Source of the DNA: Rhizobium sp. AAP43
GTDB taxonomy: Bacteria > Pseudomonadota > Alphaproteobacteria > Rhizobiales > Rhizobiaceae
Assembly (NCBI RefSeq): GCF_001296045.1
Contig: NZ_LJHS01000037.1
Coordinates: 1-64,000 of the forward strand
DNA length: 64,000 nt
Direction of reading: 5' to 3'
This document shows positions 16,891 through 25,873 of this stretch, piece by piece. Position numbers and translations under genes: made by a program. Under the pieces are notes generated by a model. That model was not told the origin of the DNA and did no database searches. It saw only the letters and a list, made by a program, of their open reading frames with translations. Every line of letters starts with the position of its first letter. Position 1 is the first letter of the stretch.

Positions 16891-17694
16891 ATGATCGCTC
16901 TTTTCCGCAACACGCCGATTCTCGGCGCCATCCTTGCCCAGGTGGTGGCCCTGCCGGTGGTCGCCGCGGTGACGGGTGCGCTCTCGGGACAGGTCGAGCG
17001 GCTGGCACTGATTGCGATCGGCATCGTGCTGCAGGGACTGATCGCAGCGCTCCTGTCGCGGGTACTCGGCCTTGCGCGCTGGTGGCTGCTCATCGCCTTT
17101 CTCTTTCCGCTTGCCATGGCGCTGGCGCTGTCGGCCGGGCAATTGCCGGCCTGGCCCTTTGCCATCGTCTTTCTCGTGCTGGCGCTGGTCTTTTCCAACA
17201 CCGCCCGGGGCCGCGTGCCGCTTTATCTCACCAATGGCGAGACGGCGTCCGTGCTGAAGCGGCTGATGGTCGAGCGGGGGGCCACGCATTTTACCGATCT
17301 CGGCTGCGGGCTGGGCGGAGTCGTGCGGGCGCTGGATGGCGAGGGACGACGGGCGCAGGGCGTGGAAAATGCGCCGGGCCTCGTGCTTCTCGGCACGCTG
17401 ATCTGCGCGCTGACCGGCCGTGGCCGCATCCGGCGCGGCGATCTCTTCCGGGCGGATCTGTCCGGCGAGGATGTGGTCTATGCCTTCCTGTCGCCGCATC
17501 CGATGGCGGCGCTCTTTGCCAAGGTCGAGACGGGCATGAAGCCGGGCAGCCTGTTCGTTTCCAATAGTTTTGCCGTGCCGGATCGCGATCCCGACGAGAT
17601 CTGGGAATTGTCCGACCGGCGCGGCACCAAGCTCTACCTCTATGAAATCACCGGCAAGGCCGCGACCGAGGCCAAGGTGCCGGCTTCCGGCTGA
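16891..17694 (+). CDS. Membrane-anchored class I SAM methyltransferase-like protein
   Basis: 267 residues. The first about 110 residues carry four hydrophobic helices (GAILAQVVALPVVAAVTGAL, LIAIGIVLQGLIAALL, WWLLIAFLFPLAMALAL, WPFAIVFLVLALVFS). A Rossmann methyltransferase-like domain follows with motif I FTDLGCGLGG (about residues 133-142), then YAFLSPHPMAALFAKVETGMKPGSLFVSNSF. The length matches a family of membrane class I methyltransferases in Proteobacteria whose substrate is unknown. The message probably starts close by (AAAACCCTGGAAGATCCGAGGCC ahead of the ATG gives only a weak site). Confidence 0.75.
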   Translation: MIALFRNTPILGAILAQVVALPVVAAVTGALSGQVERLALIAIGIVLQGLIAALLSRVLGLARWWLLIAFLFPLAMALALSAGQLPAWPFAIVFLVLALVFSNTARGRVPLYLTNGETASVLKRLMVERGATHFTDLGCGLGGVVRALDGEGRRAQGVENAPGLVLLGTLICALTGRGRIRRGDLFRADLSGEDVVYAFLSPHPMAALFAKVETGMKPGSLFVSNSFAVPDRDPDEIWELSDRRGTKLYLYEITGKAATEAKVPASG

Positions 17695-17735
17695 GGCGAT
17701 AGCGGGCGTGACGGCGCGCCGCCCGACTTTGCGCC

Positions 17736-18986
17736 TCAGGCGACGACGCGGGTTTCTTCATCTCCGGCCTGCGGCTCGACCACCGGATGGCCGTAGATCG
17801 GAAAGGTCACCTCTTCCGTCTCGGCAATATCGACGCGCCAGCTGTTGCGGCCATCGGCCTTGGCAGCATAGAGCGCACGGTCGGCCCGTTCCATCAGCCG
17901 CTCGAAGGCGCTGGTGCTGGCAACAGATCCGGAGGTCACGCCGATGCTGATCGTGACGTGGCGGTTGCGGTCACCGGTAAAGTCATGGGCGATGCCGAGC
18001 TGGCGCACCGAGCGGCGCAGGCTTTCGGCGATCTGGGTGGCGGTATCGGGCGTGGAGCCACTGATGATGGCCAGAAACTCCTCGCCGCCATGGCGGGCGA
18101 AATGCGCATCGACCGGCAGGGCGCGGCGCATGGCCCGCGCCACCCGCTTCAGGCACTGGTCGCCGGCACCATGGCCATAGGCATCATTGAAGGCCTTGAA
18201 GTGGTCGATGTCGACGACGAGCAGGATGGCCTTGGCCGCATCGTCAGGCGCTTCGTTGCGCAGCCTCAGCAGTTCGAGATCGGTGCCGCGCCGATTGGAC
18301 AGGCGGGTCAGCGGATCGGTGACGGACAGGCGCGCGAGATCCTTGTTCTGGCGCGACAATTCCCGCTTCAGCGCCTCGTTCTCCGAGGCCTGGAGGTAGC
18401 CGATACGGCCCTCGACCTCGAGATGGTGGCTGACCAGCAGCGTCATGACCACGGTCGGCATGTAGACGACAAGATGCTGCACGATATAGCCGAGCGAGAC
18501 CCCTTCCAGGAAGAAGATGGCCGAATAGTTCAGACAGAAGGTGAAGATGCTGGCCCGCAGCGCCGGGCGGAAGGGCGAGGCGGCTGCCAGCGTGATCGCC
18601 ATCTGGAAAGTGGATGCGGCATAGAAATAGGTGAGCACGGCCGGGCTGTCGCTCGCCAGCATGATCACGCACCAGGCGATATTGGCAAACATGGCCACCA
18701 GGATCGCCGCGATTTCCTTGCGTTCGATCGGGTGATCGCCGGAGAGATAGAACAGCAGACCGATGGCCAGCGGCAGGACGATGCCGAAGCGCAGCACGGC
18801 GCCGAGCACCGCCACGTCGCGCAGCAGGAAGAGGTCGAACAGATAGCAGCCGAGATAGAAGCCGAGAACCGTGATGACCGCCGTCTTCAGCATGTGCGTG
18901 CGAAGGGGTGCGCGGTGGGTGAGGAAAGCCGCATTCTGCTCCGGCGTCATGCGGGGCATTGCGGGGATACCGAGCAATCTCTTCAT
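17736..18986 (-). CDS. Membrane diguanylate cyclase (GGDEF)
   Basis: 416 residues. Six or seven N-terminal membrane helices (about 35-195) are followed by a short coiled coil (GYLQASENEALKRELSRQNKDLARLS) and a GGDEF domain with TDPLTRLSNRRGTDLEL and the active-site HGGEEFLAI. The I-site position reads LPVD, lacking the arginine, so feedback inhibition is probably absent. The start MKRLLGIPAMPRMTPEQNAAF was chosen because the frame upstream has no membrane or domain support. It makes c-di-GMP at the membrane; the sensed signal is unknown. Its 3' end faces the methyltransferase gene convergently. Confidence 0.9.
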   Translation of the reverse strand: MKRLLGIPAMPRMTPEQNAAFLTHRAPLRTHMLKTAVITVLGFYLGCYLFDLFLLRDVAVLGAVLRFGIVLPLAIGLLFYLSGDHPIERKEIAAILVAMFANIAWCVIMLASDSPAVLTYFYAASTFQMAITLAAASPFRPALRASIFTFCLNYSAIFFLEGVSLGYIVQHLVVYMPTVVMTLLVSHHLEVEGRIGYLQASENEALKRELSRQNKDLARLSVTDPLTRLSNRRGTDLELLRLRNEAPDDAAKAILLVVDIDHFKAFNDAYGHGAGDQCLKRVARAMRRALPVDAHFARHGGEEFLAIISGSTPDTATQIAESLRRSVRQLGIAHDFTGDRNRHVTISIGVTSGSVASTSAFERLMERADRALYAAKADGRNSWRVDIAETEEVTFPIYGHPVVEPQAGDEETRVVA

Positions 18987-19325
18987 GGAGATCCAATCAC
19001 CGATTGAAAAATAATCGTTCAAAACCTGTAGCCACGCTAAAACCGACCCCCTTAATTTGGGGTGAAGGCTTTGTACCATTGCGGGAAACGCGGGCGCTTC
19101 GCAAGCGCTATGGTTTACTGATCGTGAATTTGGCAGATCCTGCCCGCCTCGTCACGTGACAGGCGTCTCAATTCAGGATTGGTCCTTCGTCTTTCGTCGC
19201 AGGTTGCGCGGTGTGAGGCTGCGGAGGCGTGGTGAGATCCGGTTGAACTCTCGAATCAAGTGGGCCACGACGCAGCGAATCGCGCGCCCTCCCGCCCTCG
19301 GCATGGTGCAGGACCGGTCGGGTGA

Positions 19326-21590
19326 TCAGTTGGAAACGGGGATGGCCGCACCGGTCGCAGGGGTCGCACCCCCCGCAGGGGTCGCACCGGTCGGGGCTTC
19401 CTTCGGGCCAAGGGCGGCCGTATCGGCAGGAAGCGAGAGCGGCGTTGCGGATTTCAGCCTCTGGCCGAGCTCGCGGATCATCCGGGTCGATTGCGAGGAC
19501 AGCGAGCGGGGCCTGACCAGCGTGACCAGGGGCTCGCCGGTTTCGCTCACCGCCTCTTCCGGCTTGGCTTCCTTTTCCGGCATCGGCGTGTCGATGCCGA
19601 AGATCGGCTTCAGGTCGATGCCCTGATGGGCATAATCCATCAGCTTCTTGAAGGTCATCGCCGGAAGCGAGCCACCGGTCATGTTGTTCGACGAGGTGTA
19701 GTCGTCATTGCCGAACCAGACGGCGGCCGTGTAGTTGCCGGTGTAACCAACGAACCAGGCGTCACGATAGGCCTGGGTCGTGCCGGTCTTGCCGGCGGTC
19801 AGGACCCCATCGACGGCGGCGCGGCGCGCCGTGCCGATATAGGGGATCTTCGACATCATCTCGTTCATGTAGATCGCGGCCTGTTCGGTCAGGATCTGCT
19901 CGGCCGGCGGCTCGTCGCGCTCGAAATCATAAAGCACTTCACCGGCATAATTCATGATCTGCGCCACGCCGTGGCGGCGCGCGGCGCGGCCGCCGGCCGG
20001 CAGAACCGCATAGGCGGTCGCCTGGTCCATGACGGTGACTTCGGCCGTGCCGAGCGGAATGGTCACGTCCTTCTTGATCGGCGTTTCCACGCCCATGGCC
20101 TTTGCCGTCTTGATGATGGCGTCGATGCCGAGCTTTTCCTTGGCGAGGCGCACGGGGATGGTGTTGATCGATTTCGCCAGCGCCGTTTCCATCGTGATCC
20201 GGCCGGCATAGCTGCGGCCGTAATTCTGCGGGCTCCAATTGCCCCAGGAGACCGGGCCGTCGGTGACCACGGTCTGCGGCGTGTAGCCGTTCTCCATGGC
20301 GAGCGCATAGGTGTACATCTTGAAGGAGGAACCCGGCTGGCGCAGCGCCCGCGTGGCGCGGTTGAACTGGCTTTCGCCATAATCGCGGCCGCCGACCATG
20401 GCGCGGACGGCACCGCCATTCTCGATCATGGCCAGCGCGCCCTGCTTGACGCGGTAGCTTTCGCCATATTCGCGCAGGCTCGAGGCAACGGCTTCTTCGG
20501 CCGCCTGTTGCAGGCCAAGATCGATCGTGGTGCGGACGACCAGCGTGTGGTCCTTGAAGCGGGCGGCGATGCGCTGCACCTCGTCAAAGGCCCAGTCGAG
20601 GAAGTAATCCGGCGCTTCCTTCTCATCCCGGTCGATGACGGTGGCCGGGTTGCGCCGCGCCGCCACCACCTGGCCCTCGGTCATCAGCCCGCTCTGGACC
20701 ATGTTGGTCAGAACGTCATTGGCGCGGGCACGCGCCGCCGGCAGGTTGACATGGGGCGCATACTTGGCCGGTGCCTTGAACAGGCCGGCGAGCATCGCGG
20801 CTTCGGCGAGCGAGACCTCGGTGATGTTCTTGCCGAAATAGAATTGCGAGGCGGCAGCCGCCCCGAACGTGCCGCCGCCCATATAGGCGCGGTCGAGATA
20901 GAGCGACAGGATTTCCTTCTTCGACAGGTTGGCTTCCAGCCAGAAGGCGAGGAAGGCTTCCTTGATCTTGCGCTCGATCGAGCGCTCATTGGTGAGGAAG
21001 AGGTTCTTTGCCAGCTGCTGGGTCAGCGTCGAGCCGCCCTGGACAACGGAGCCGGCGCGGGCATTCTCGGTCATGGCGCGGGCAAGGCCGAAGAAATCAA
21101 TGCCGACATGTTCGAAGAAGCGCCGGTCCTCCGTCGCCAGAACCGCCTTGACCAGATGGTCCGGCAGCTCATCGACGGGCACGGAGTTTTCATGAATGAT
21201 GCCGCGATGGCCGATGAAATTGCCGTAGCGATCAAGGAAGGTGACGGCGAAATTGTCGTGGTTGCGCCAGTCCTTCTTGGTCTCCTCCAGCGCCGGCTGG
21301 GCCAGCGTCAAAAGCACGACCGTGCCGGCGGTGCCGAGCGTCATGGCTTCGCCGGCAATCTCGAAGCCGAGTTTCTTCAAGCCGCGCACGCGGAAGCGGC
21401 GGAAGAAGATGGTGATTTCTTCCCAGGTCTCGGCGAGATTGTAACCGGCATTCCAGAGCGTCGAGTCGAGCCAGCTGTCGATGCGCAGCAGCACATGGCG
21501 CTTCAGCCGTGCCGCCTTTTTCGCTGGCGGCCGGATCTCGGGTGCCGTCATCTTCGGCATCTCATCCTGTGGCTGATCGTCTCCGGACAC
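19326..21590 (-). CDS. Class A penicillin-binding protein (bifunctional transglycosylase/transpeptidase)
   Basis: 754 residues. A cytoplasmic N-terminus and one TM anchor (about 82-100, LGTAGTVVLLTLAQPAL) precede the GT51 transglycosylase with the catalytic EDRRFFEHVGIDFFG and STLTQQLAKNLFL motifs. The transpeptidase domain has the serine motif GSSFKMYTY, SIN (KSINTIPVR) and KTGTTQAYRD. It polymerises and crosslinks peptidoglycan in the periplasm. The C-terminal tail is Ala/Gly/Pro-rich with repeated GATPAGGATPATG. It belongs to the PBP1a/1b group; which paralogue cannot be told. It is divergent from the YcgN gene. Confidence 0.93.
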   Translation of the reverse strand: MSGDDQPQDEMPKMTAPEIRPPAKKAARLKRHVLLRIDSWLDSTLWNAGYNLAETWEEITIFFRRFRVRGLKKLGFEIAGEAMTLGTAGTVVLLTLAQPALEETKKDWRNHDNFAVTFLDRYGNFIGHRGIIHENSVPVDELPDHLVKAVLATEDRRFFEHVGIDFFGLARAMTENARAGSVVQGGSTLTQQLAKNLFLTNERSIERKIKEAFLAFWLEANLSKKEILSLYLDRAYMGGGTFGAAAASQFYFGKNITEVSLAEAAMLAGLFKAPAKYAPHVNLPAARARANDVLTNMVQSGLMTEGQVVAARRNPATVIDRDEKEAPDYFLDWAFDEVQRIAARFKDHTLVVRTTIDLGLQQAAEEAVASSLREYGESYRVKQGALAMIENGGAVRAMVGGRDYGESQFNRATRALRQPGSSFKMYTYALAMENGYTPQTVVTDGPVSWGNWSPQNYGRSYAGRITMETALAKSINTIPVRLAKEKLGIDAIIKTAKAMGVETPIKKDVTIPLGTAEVTVMDQATAYAVLPAGGRAARRHGVAQIMNYAGEVLYDFERDEPPAEQILTEQAAIYMNEMMSKIPYIGTARRAAVDGVLTAGKTGTTQAYRDAWFVGYTGNYTAAVWFGNDDYTSSNNMTGGSLPAMTFKKLMDYAHQGIDLKPIFGIDTPMPEKEAKPEEAVSETGEPLVTLVRPRSLSSQSTRMIRELGQRLKSATPLSLPADTAALGPKEAPTGATPAGGATPATGAAIPVSN

Positions 21591-21833
21591 AGTCGCTCTT
21601 CCTGAAATAAATCAATTCCGTCCCTTGACGCGACGGCCGTTAGGGCTCAGGAGCACCGAGACGACACGGCAGCCGACTTTGCATGAGTGATGGTCGATTT
21701 GCCGAAAAAGGACAAGCGCAATCGCGCACAATGGCTAATGCACGCGGCCTCCGGCACGCGCTTTTGCAGACGGCGTTGCGGCCATGCCACCGCACGCGTT
21801 GCGATCATGCAAACCACCCAGTAGAACGAAGCG

Positions 21834-22301
21834 ATGACCGAACAGCCCTTCTGGAAGACCAAGACGCTCGCCGAAATGAGCAATGCCGAATGGGAAAGCC
21901 TCTGCGACGGCTGCGGGCTCTGTTGTCTCAACAAGCTCGAAGACTGGGACACCGGCGAAGTGGTCTTCACCTCGGTCGCCTGCAAGCTGCTCGACGGCGA
22001 CAGCTGTCGTTGCTCCGACTATGAGAACCGCCAGGCCACCGTGCCCGACTGCATCCAGCTGACCCTGAAGGGCCTGCGCGAGATCCAGTGGCTGCCGCCG
22101 ACCTGCGGCTATCGGCTGATCGACGAGGGTCTTGATCTCTACTGGTGGCACCCGCTCGTCTCCGGAAGCCCGGAGACCGTGCACCAGGCCGGGATTTCGG
22201 CGCGCGGACGGACGATTTCCGAAGAGGGCCTCGATGTCGAGGATCTGGAGAATTACGTGGTCGACTGGCCGATGCGGGTCGGGGAACAGGGCCGGAGCTG
22301 A
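21834..22301 (+). CDS. YcgN/UPF0260 cysteine-cluster protein
   Basis: 155 residues, full length for UPF0260. Conserved cysteines are in [14 protein letters not shown] (residues about 25-38), [20 protein letters not shown] and PTCGYR, as in the YkgJ zinc/iron-cluster superfamily. The C-terminus [14 protein letters not shown] is family typical. The biochemical role of this family is not established. The gene is preceded by the acgaagcg stretch with no strong Shine-Dalgarno, and lies divergent from the penicillin-binding protein. Confidence 0.92.
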   Translation: MTEQPFWKTKTLAEMSNAEWESLCDGCGLCCLNKLEDWDTGEVVFTSVACKLLDGDSCRCSDYENRQATVPDCIQLTLKGLREIQWLPPTCGYRLIDEGLDLYWWHPLVSGSPETVHQAGISARGRTISEEGLDVEDLENYVVDWPMRVGEQGRS

Positions 22302-22354
22302 AGCGCGGTCCGAGTGAAGCTTGGGCGGCAACGCCACCTCGCCCCCTCGTCCGG

Positions 22355-22606
22355 TCAGTGTCCGCGTCTGGGCGGCGGGGTCAGCACCTGCTCGACCTCG
22401 ACCGCGAGATTGCTGCGGGCGGCATGGTCGAAATCGGCAAAGCCGAGATAGGCCGCATGCGACCAGGAAATGCGGCCACCGAGCACGGGCGCATCGATCG
22501 ACGAAATCAGCCGGCCTTCCATTGCCACGTCAAAAGACACGAAGCGGCTGCCGCCAAGGACGGTTTCGGCGATATTGCTGATATGAATGCGTGGGGTGGC
22601 GGCCAT
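22355..22606 (-). CDS. Small 83-residue protein of unknown function
   Basis: ATG with GGAGGAGAT 8 nt upstream, a strong site. Product: MAATPRIHISNIAETVLGGSRFVSFDVAMEGRLISSIDAPVLGGRISWSHAAYLGFADFDHAARSNLAVEVEQVLTPPPRRGH. It appears to be a soluble beta-rich protein with no membrane segment or cysteine cluster. It is convergent with the YcgN gene, 53 nt apart. No family recognised. Confidence 0.6.
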   Translation of the reverse strand: MAATPRIHISNIAETVLGGSRFVSFDVAMEGRLISSIDAPVLGGRISWSHAAYLGFADFDHAARSNLAVEVEQVLTPPPRRGH

Positions 22607-22970
22607 GCCACATCTCCTCCGAATGTCGGGCAGAAAAACCCTTTTTATTTTGGAGTATATCCATAATCCTTCATGAGCTTACGTAAGGAAAGAGGGTGAC
22701 CCTCACTTTTTAGAGGATTACGTTCAAAGGTTGTGGATGACGGTTAAAGGCCGTGTTGATGGCGGGCGCTTGAGCGCTCTGTCATCCCCAGATGGCCAGG
22801 ACCAGCCATTGCTGGGCCTATCTGCCCGCATCACGGGAAAGCGCTGGACAGCCAGGGGCCTGGCGATTGCCTGGCGCTGACGTCCTCGCCCATACTCTCC
22901 GCCTCTGTCGCGCCCGCCGGCTCAGCCGGTTTTGACCGCGCCCGCGACGGCCATGAGGAGGTTTTACCGA
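22607..22970. other. Intergenic region with palindrome
   Basis: 364 bp upstream of the unknown gene at 22971 and of the small gene on the other strand. It has an AT-rich part (ctttttattttggagtat) and a perfect 10-bp palindrome CTTACGTAAG (22678-22687). No gene seen. Confidence 0.5.
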
Positions 22971-23657
22971 ATGCCAAAGCTGCTGGACATTGTGATGACC
23001 AACAGGATGCCGTCTGCGCAGCATTTTTACGTCTTTCAGCAGCCGGCCGTCTTTGCCACGGATGCGCCGGTCATGGCGACCTGCCTGTTTTCCAGCGAGC
23101 TGGGCAGCCTGTTCGACACGGGTGCCGTGCTGGTCTGCCAGATACAGGCGCAGATTTACCTCTCCATGCAGGTCGGCAAACCCGGATCCGGCGGGCCTTC
23201 CTTTTCCCGCCGCATGCTCTCAGCGGATGCGGGATCAAACCCGAACAATGCCGTGGAGGTGAACATCCTGCCGATGGGCCTGAAGATGCCGTATCACGAC
23301 CCCTCGGTTCTTCCGGGCTGTTTCCGCATCCTCCTGCCTGACGCAAGCACTCCCGATATCGGCCTTCCCGACATCAGCCCGGATCAGGCGCTTTTCATCG
23401 GGCAGGGTCAAGGCATCGACCCGTTTGGCAGCCCCATTCTATCCAGCTTCGTCATGGCACAAGGCATGCGCCAGATTGAGTGCAAACCCTCGCAGCGCTT
23501 CTATGTGCGGGCGGGTGGCCCCCGGCGCATGCCCGGCGATGTAATCGATTTTGACGCCGAAGTGGGGGCAGCGGCCGAATGCGATTTCAGCGCGGGGGCA
23601 AGATCGGCCCGCGTCGATCTGGAGCCGGATGGACGCTGGACGACGCGGATGGAATGA
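22971..23657 (+). CDS. Protein of unknown function, beta-rich
   Basis: 228 residues from an ATG with GAGGAGG 9 nt upstream, which decides the start over an in-frame codon 13 positions earlier. Sequence: MPKLLDIVMTNRMPSAQHFYVFQQPAVFATDAPVMATCLFSSELGSL..., later FYVRAGGPRRMPGDVIDFDAEVGAAAECDFSAGARSARVDLEPDGRWT. It is rich in predicted beta strands with no signal peptide or membrane helix. A loose resemblance to secondary-metabolite-associated inclusion-body proteins (LDIVMTN start) was noted but is not sufficient. The 3' end meets a 13-bp inverted repeat. Confidence 0.65.
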   Translation: MPKLLDIVMTNRMPSAQHFYVFQQPAVFATDAPVMATCLFSSELGSLFDTGAVLVCQIQAQIYLSMQVGKPGSGGPSFSRRMLSADAGSNPNNAVEVNILPMGLKMPYHDPSVLPGCFRILLPDASTPDIGLPDISPDQALFIGQGQGIDPFGSPILSSFVMAQGMRQIECKPSQRFYVRAGGPRRMPGDVIDFDAEVGAAAECDFSAGARSARVDLEPDGRWTTRME

Positions 23658-23661
23658 GGTT

Positions 23662-23696
23662 CGGGGCGCAAAACCGCATTGCAGTTTTGCGCCCCG
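23662..23696. terminator. Perfect 13-bp inverted repeat between convergent genes
   Basis: Arms CGGGGCGCAAAAC and GTTTTGCGCCCCG with a 9-nt loop lie between the stop codons of the unknown gene (+) and the epimerase gene (-). The stem contains the A4/T4 stretch, and there is no long T-run after it, so it may act as a bidirectional terminator or mRNA 3'-end stabiliser. Confidence 0.6.
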
Positions 23697-23703
23697 ATCT
23701 GCC

Positions 23704-24597
23704 TCAGACTTTTACGTATTTGCGCCAGTCGTGCTCTTCCCGGAAGCCCAGGACATCGCGGGCCTTGGCGTTGGACAAGGGGGCGGCAAAGCCGTCGAGA
23801 TCGCCAGTGATCGGCGTATTCGGCGCGTATTTCGCCAGGAATTCGCGGGTGGGCATGGTGGCGGTGATCGTGTCGTTGACGGCGTTGAAGACCTGGAAGC
23901 CGAGCCCGTCCTTTTCGACGCAGAGATGGACGATCTGGCCGAGATCGCGGGCGTCGATATAGGACCAGGCATTGCGCTTGCGGCATGGGGGATCGGCGAG
24001 ATAGCCGGGAAACGCGGCATAATCTTCCGGCGCAATGACATTGCCGATCCTGAGGGCATAGACATCAATGCCGTAGCGCATGGCAAAGGCGCGCGCCGTC
24101 TTCTCATTGACCACCTTGGACAGGCCGTAGCTGTCCATCGGATCGGTGTCGTAATCCTCGGTCAGCGGGAATGCGTGGTAGTCCTTGTTCCCCTCGGCAA
24201 AGCAGACGCCATAGGTGGTTTCCGAGGAGGCGATGATGACCTTCTTGATACCGAGCTTGGCGGCGGCCTCGATGACATTATAGGTCGAGACGGTGTTTTC
24301 GATGAAGGTCTGGTTGTCAGGGTTCATCAGAATGCGCGGCACGGCGGCGAAATGCACGACCGCATCAACCGGCTTCGGGCCGCCCGCCTCTTCATAGCCG
24401 TCATAGCCGAAATGGCAGGACAGCGCATTGAACACCTGTGCGCCATCGGTGACATCGGCAAGGAGCGTATGCACGCCCTCGACATCCAGCACGGCGCGGT
24501 CGACATTCAGCACCGAGTGGCCTTCTCCCAGAAGATAAGGCACGACATGCCGCCCCGCCTTGCCGCTGCCGCCGGTAAACACGATCCGCTTGCCCAT
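23704..24597 (-). CDS. NAD-dependent epimerase/dehydratase (extended SDR)
   Basis: 297 residues. The Rossmann motif is VFTGGSGKAGRHVVPYL (TGGSGxAG) and the catalytic YxxxK motif is SYGLSKVVNEK, with the upstream serine SSETTYG. The start ATG (MGKRIVFTGG) follows GGGAGGATCATC. The length is typical of sugar-nucleotide or uronate-type epimerases; the C-terminus IDARDLGQIVHLCVEKDGLGFQVFNAVND fits this class. The substrate cannot be assigned. It faces the DMT transporter divergently. Confidence 0.88.
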   Translation of the reverse strand: MGKRIVFTGGSGKAGRHVVPYLLGEGHSVLNVDRAVLDVEGVHTLLADVTDGAQVFNALSCHFGYDGYEEAGGPKPVDAVVHFAAVPRILMNPDNQTFIENTVSTYNVIEAAAKLGIKKVIIASSETTYGVCFAEGNKDYHAFPLTEDYDTDPMDSYGLSKVVNEKTARAFAMRYGIDVYALRIGNVIAPEDYAAFPGYLADPPCRKRNAWSYIDARDLGQIVHLCVEKDGLGFQVFNAVNDTITATMPTREFLAKYAPNTPITGDLDGFAAPLSNAKARDVLGFREEHDWRKYVKV

Positions 24598-24871
24598 GAT
24601 GATCCTCCCGCATGGATTGATGTTGTCGGATGACCAGATAGCGCGGATCGGCCAGGAGTGGTAGGGGACGGCTGATGTCGTGCTTGCGGGCATCCGGGTC
24701 TTGGGCGCAAGGCGCAGGACAGGCGAGAGGTCAGGCAAGGTCCTGTTTGCGCCCTCGTGTCGGTTTTGCGCCCGTCATCTTCGACCTTCGAACGTTGACA
24801 CAGCTTGGCGGCGGGGTCCTATAGTCTTGGCCCCTCCCGAGTCCCCACTCCAACACTGAAAGCCCACCCCA

Positions 24872-25753
24872 TTGGATAGCAGTCGGTCGACCGCCAAGGC
24901 GGCAGCATGGATGGTGACATCCGTGTTGCTTTTGCTCCTCATGTCCGTTTCCGGTCGCGTTGTCACCCGCGACATCAATGTCTTCCAGGCGATGGAAATG
25001 CGGTCCGTCATCGCCTTTTTCATGCTGCTGCCCCTGGTCTATCGCGAGGGCGGACTTCGGGCGATGCGCACCGAAATCCTGCCGCGGCATATCGGCCGCA
25101 ACCTCGCCCACTATGTGGGGCAATATGCCTGGCTGATGGCGCTGACGATGATCCCGCTGGCGCAGGTCATCTCGATCGAGTTCACGGCGCCGATCTGGGC
25201 TGCCTTTCTGGCCGCCTTCTTCCTGAACGAGCGACTGACATGGCGAAAGGGCATCGTCATCCTGTTCGGCCTTGCCGGCGTTGCCTTCATCGTGCGCCCG
25301 GGCGTCGCCCCGCTCAATCCGGGGCATCTGATCGTGCTCGGTGCCGCCGTCGTCTTCGCGATCTCGTTCATCGCCACAAAGGCGCTGACCCGGCGTGACA
25401 GTGCGACCAAGATCATTTTCTGGATGCTCGTGGTGCAGTCGATCGTCGGTCTCGTGCCGGCCCTCAACGTCTGGACCTGGCCATCGGCCTCGACATGGCC
25501 CTTTATCGTCCTGCTCGCATTTTCCGGGTCATTTGCCCATTTCTGCATGGCGAAGGCGCTCTCCCATGCCGATGCGACCGTCGTGATGCCGATGGACTAC
25601 CTGCGGGTGCCCCTGTCGGCCCTGATCGGCTATCTGCTCTACGCCGAGGCGATCGACGGCTTCACCGCCGCCGGCGCCGGCCTGATCCTGGTCGGCAATC
25701 TCTTCAACCTGCGGCGGCCGAATGCCGGGAAGATTGAACCGACGCCCACGTGA
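24872..25753 (+). CDS. DMT-superfamily transporter (EamA)
   Basis: 293 residues with ten hydrophobic helices forming two EamA halves (about 15-145 and 155-285); characteristic segments are FQAMEMRSVIAFFMLLPL, YVGQYAWLMALTMIPLAQVISIEFTAPIWAAFLAAFFLNERLTWRKG and ATVVMPMDYLRVPLSALIGYLLYAEAIDGFTAAGAGLILVGN. It is probably an exporter of a metabolite or drug at the inner membrane; the substrate is unknown. The TTG start retains a short cytoplasmic lead (MDSSRSTAKAAAW); an ATG at 24911 is the alternative. Confidence 0.88.
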   Translation: MDSSRSTAKAAAWMVTSVLLLLLMSVSGRVVTRDINVFQAMEMRSVIAFFMLLPLVYREGGLRAMRTEILPRHIGRNLAHYVGQYAWLMALTMIPLAQVISIEFTAPIWAAFLAAFFLNERLTWRKGIVILFGLAGVAFIVRPGVAPLNPGHLIVLGAAVVFAISFIATKALTRRDSATKIIFWMLVVQSIVGLVPALNVWTWPSASTWPFIVLLAFSGSFAHFCMAKALSHADATVVMPMDYLRVPLSALIGYLLYAEAIDGFTAAGAGLILVGNLFNLRRPNAGKIEPTPT

Positions 25754-25873
25754 CGGAGGGGCAGCCGGATGGGAGTGGCTGCTGCACGCAGGTTTAGCGG
25801 CAGGCAGCCGTTCTCGGGTCAAGGCTTGGCGTGGCCCGTCATTCCGCCATGTCAAGCCGGCCGGCTGAGGGCG

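Noticed and set aside
19151-19160. Palindrome GTCACGTGAC before the second diguanylate cyclase
   Set aside because: A 10-bp palindrome is expected by chance at this length, and no promoter context supports it.
19491-21605. Very long open frame opposite the penicillin-binding protein
   Set aside because: An antisense artefact of codon bias; the opposite frame has complete GT51 and transpeptidase motifs.
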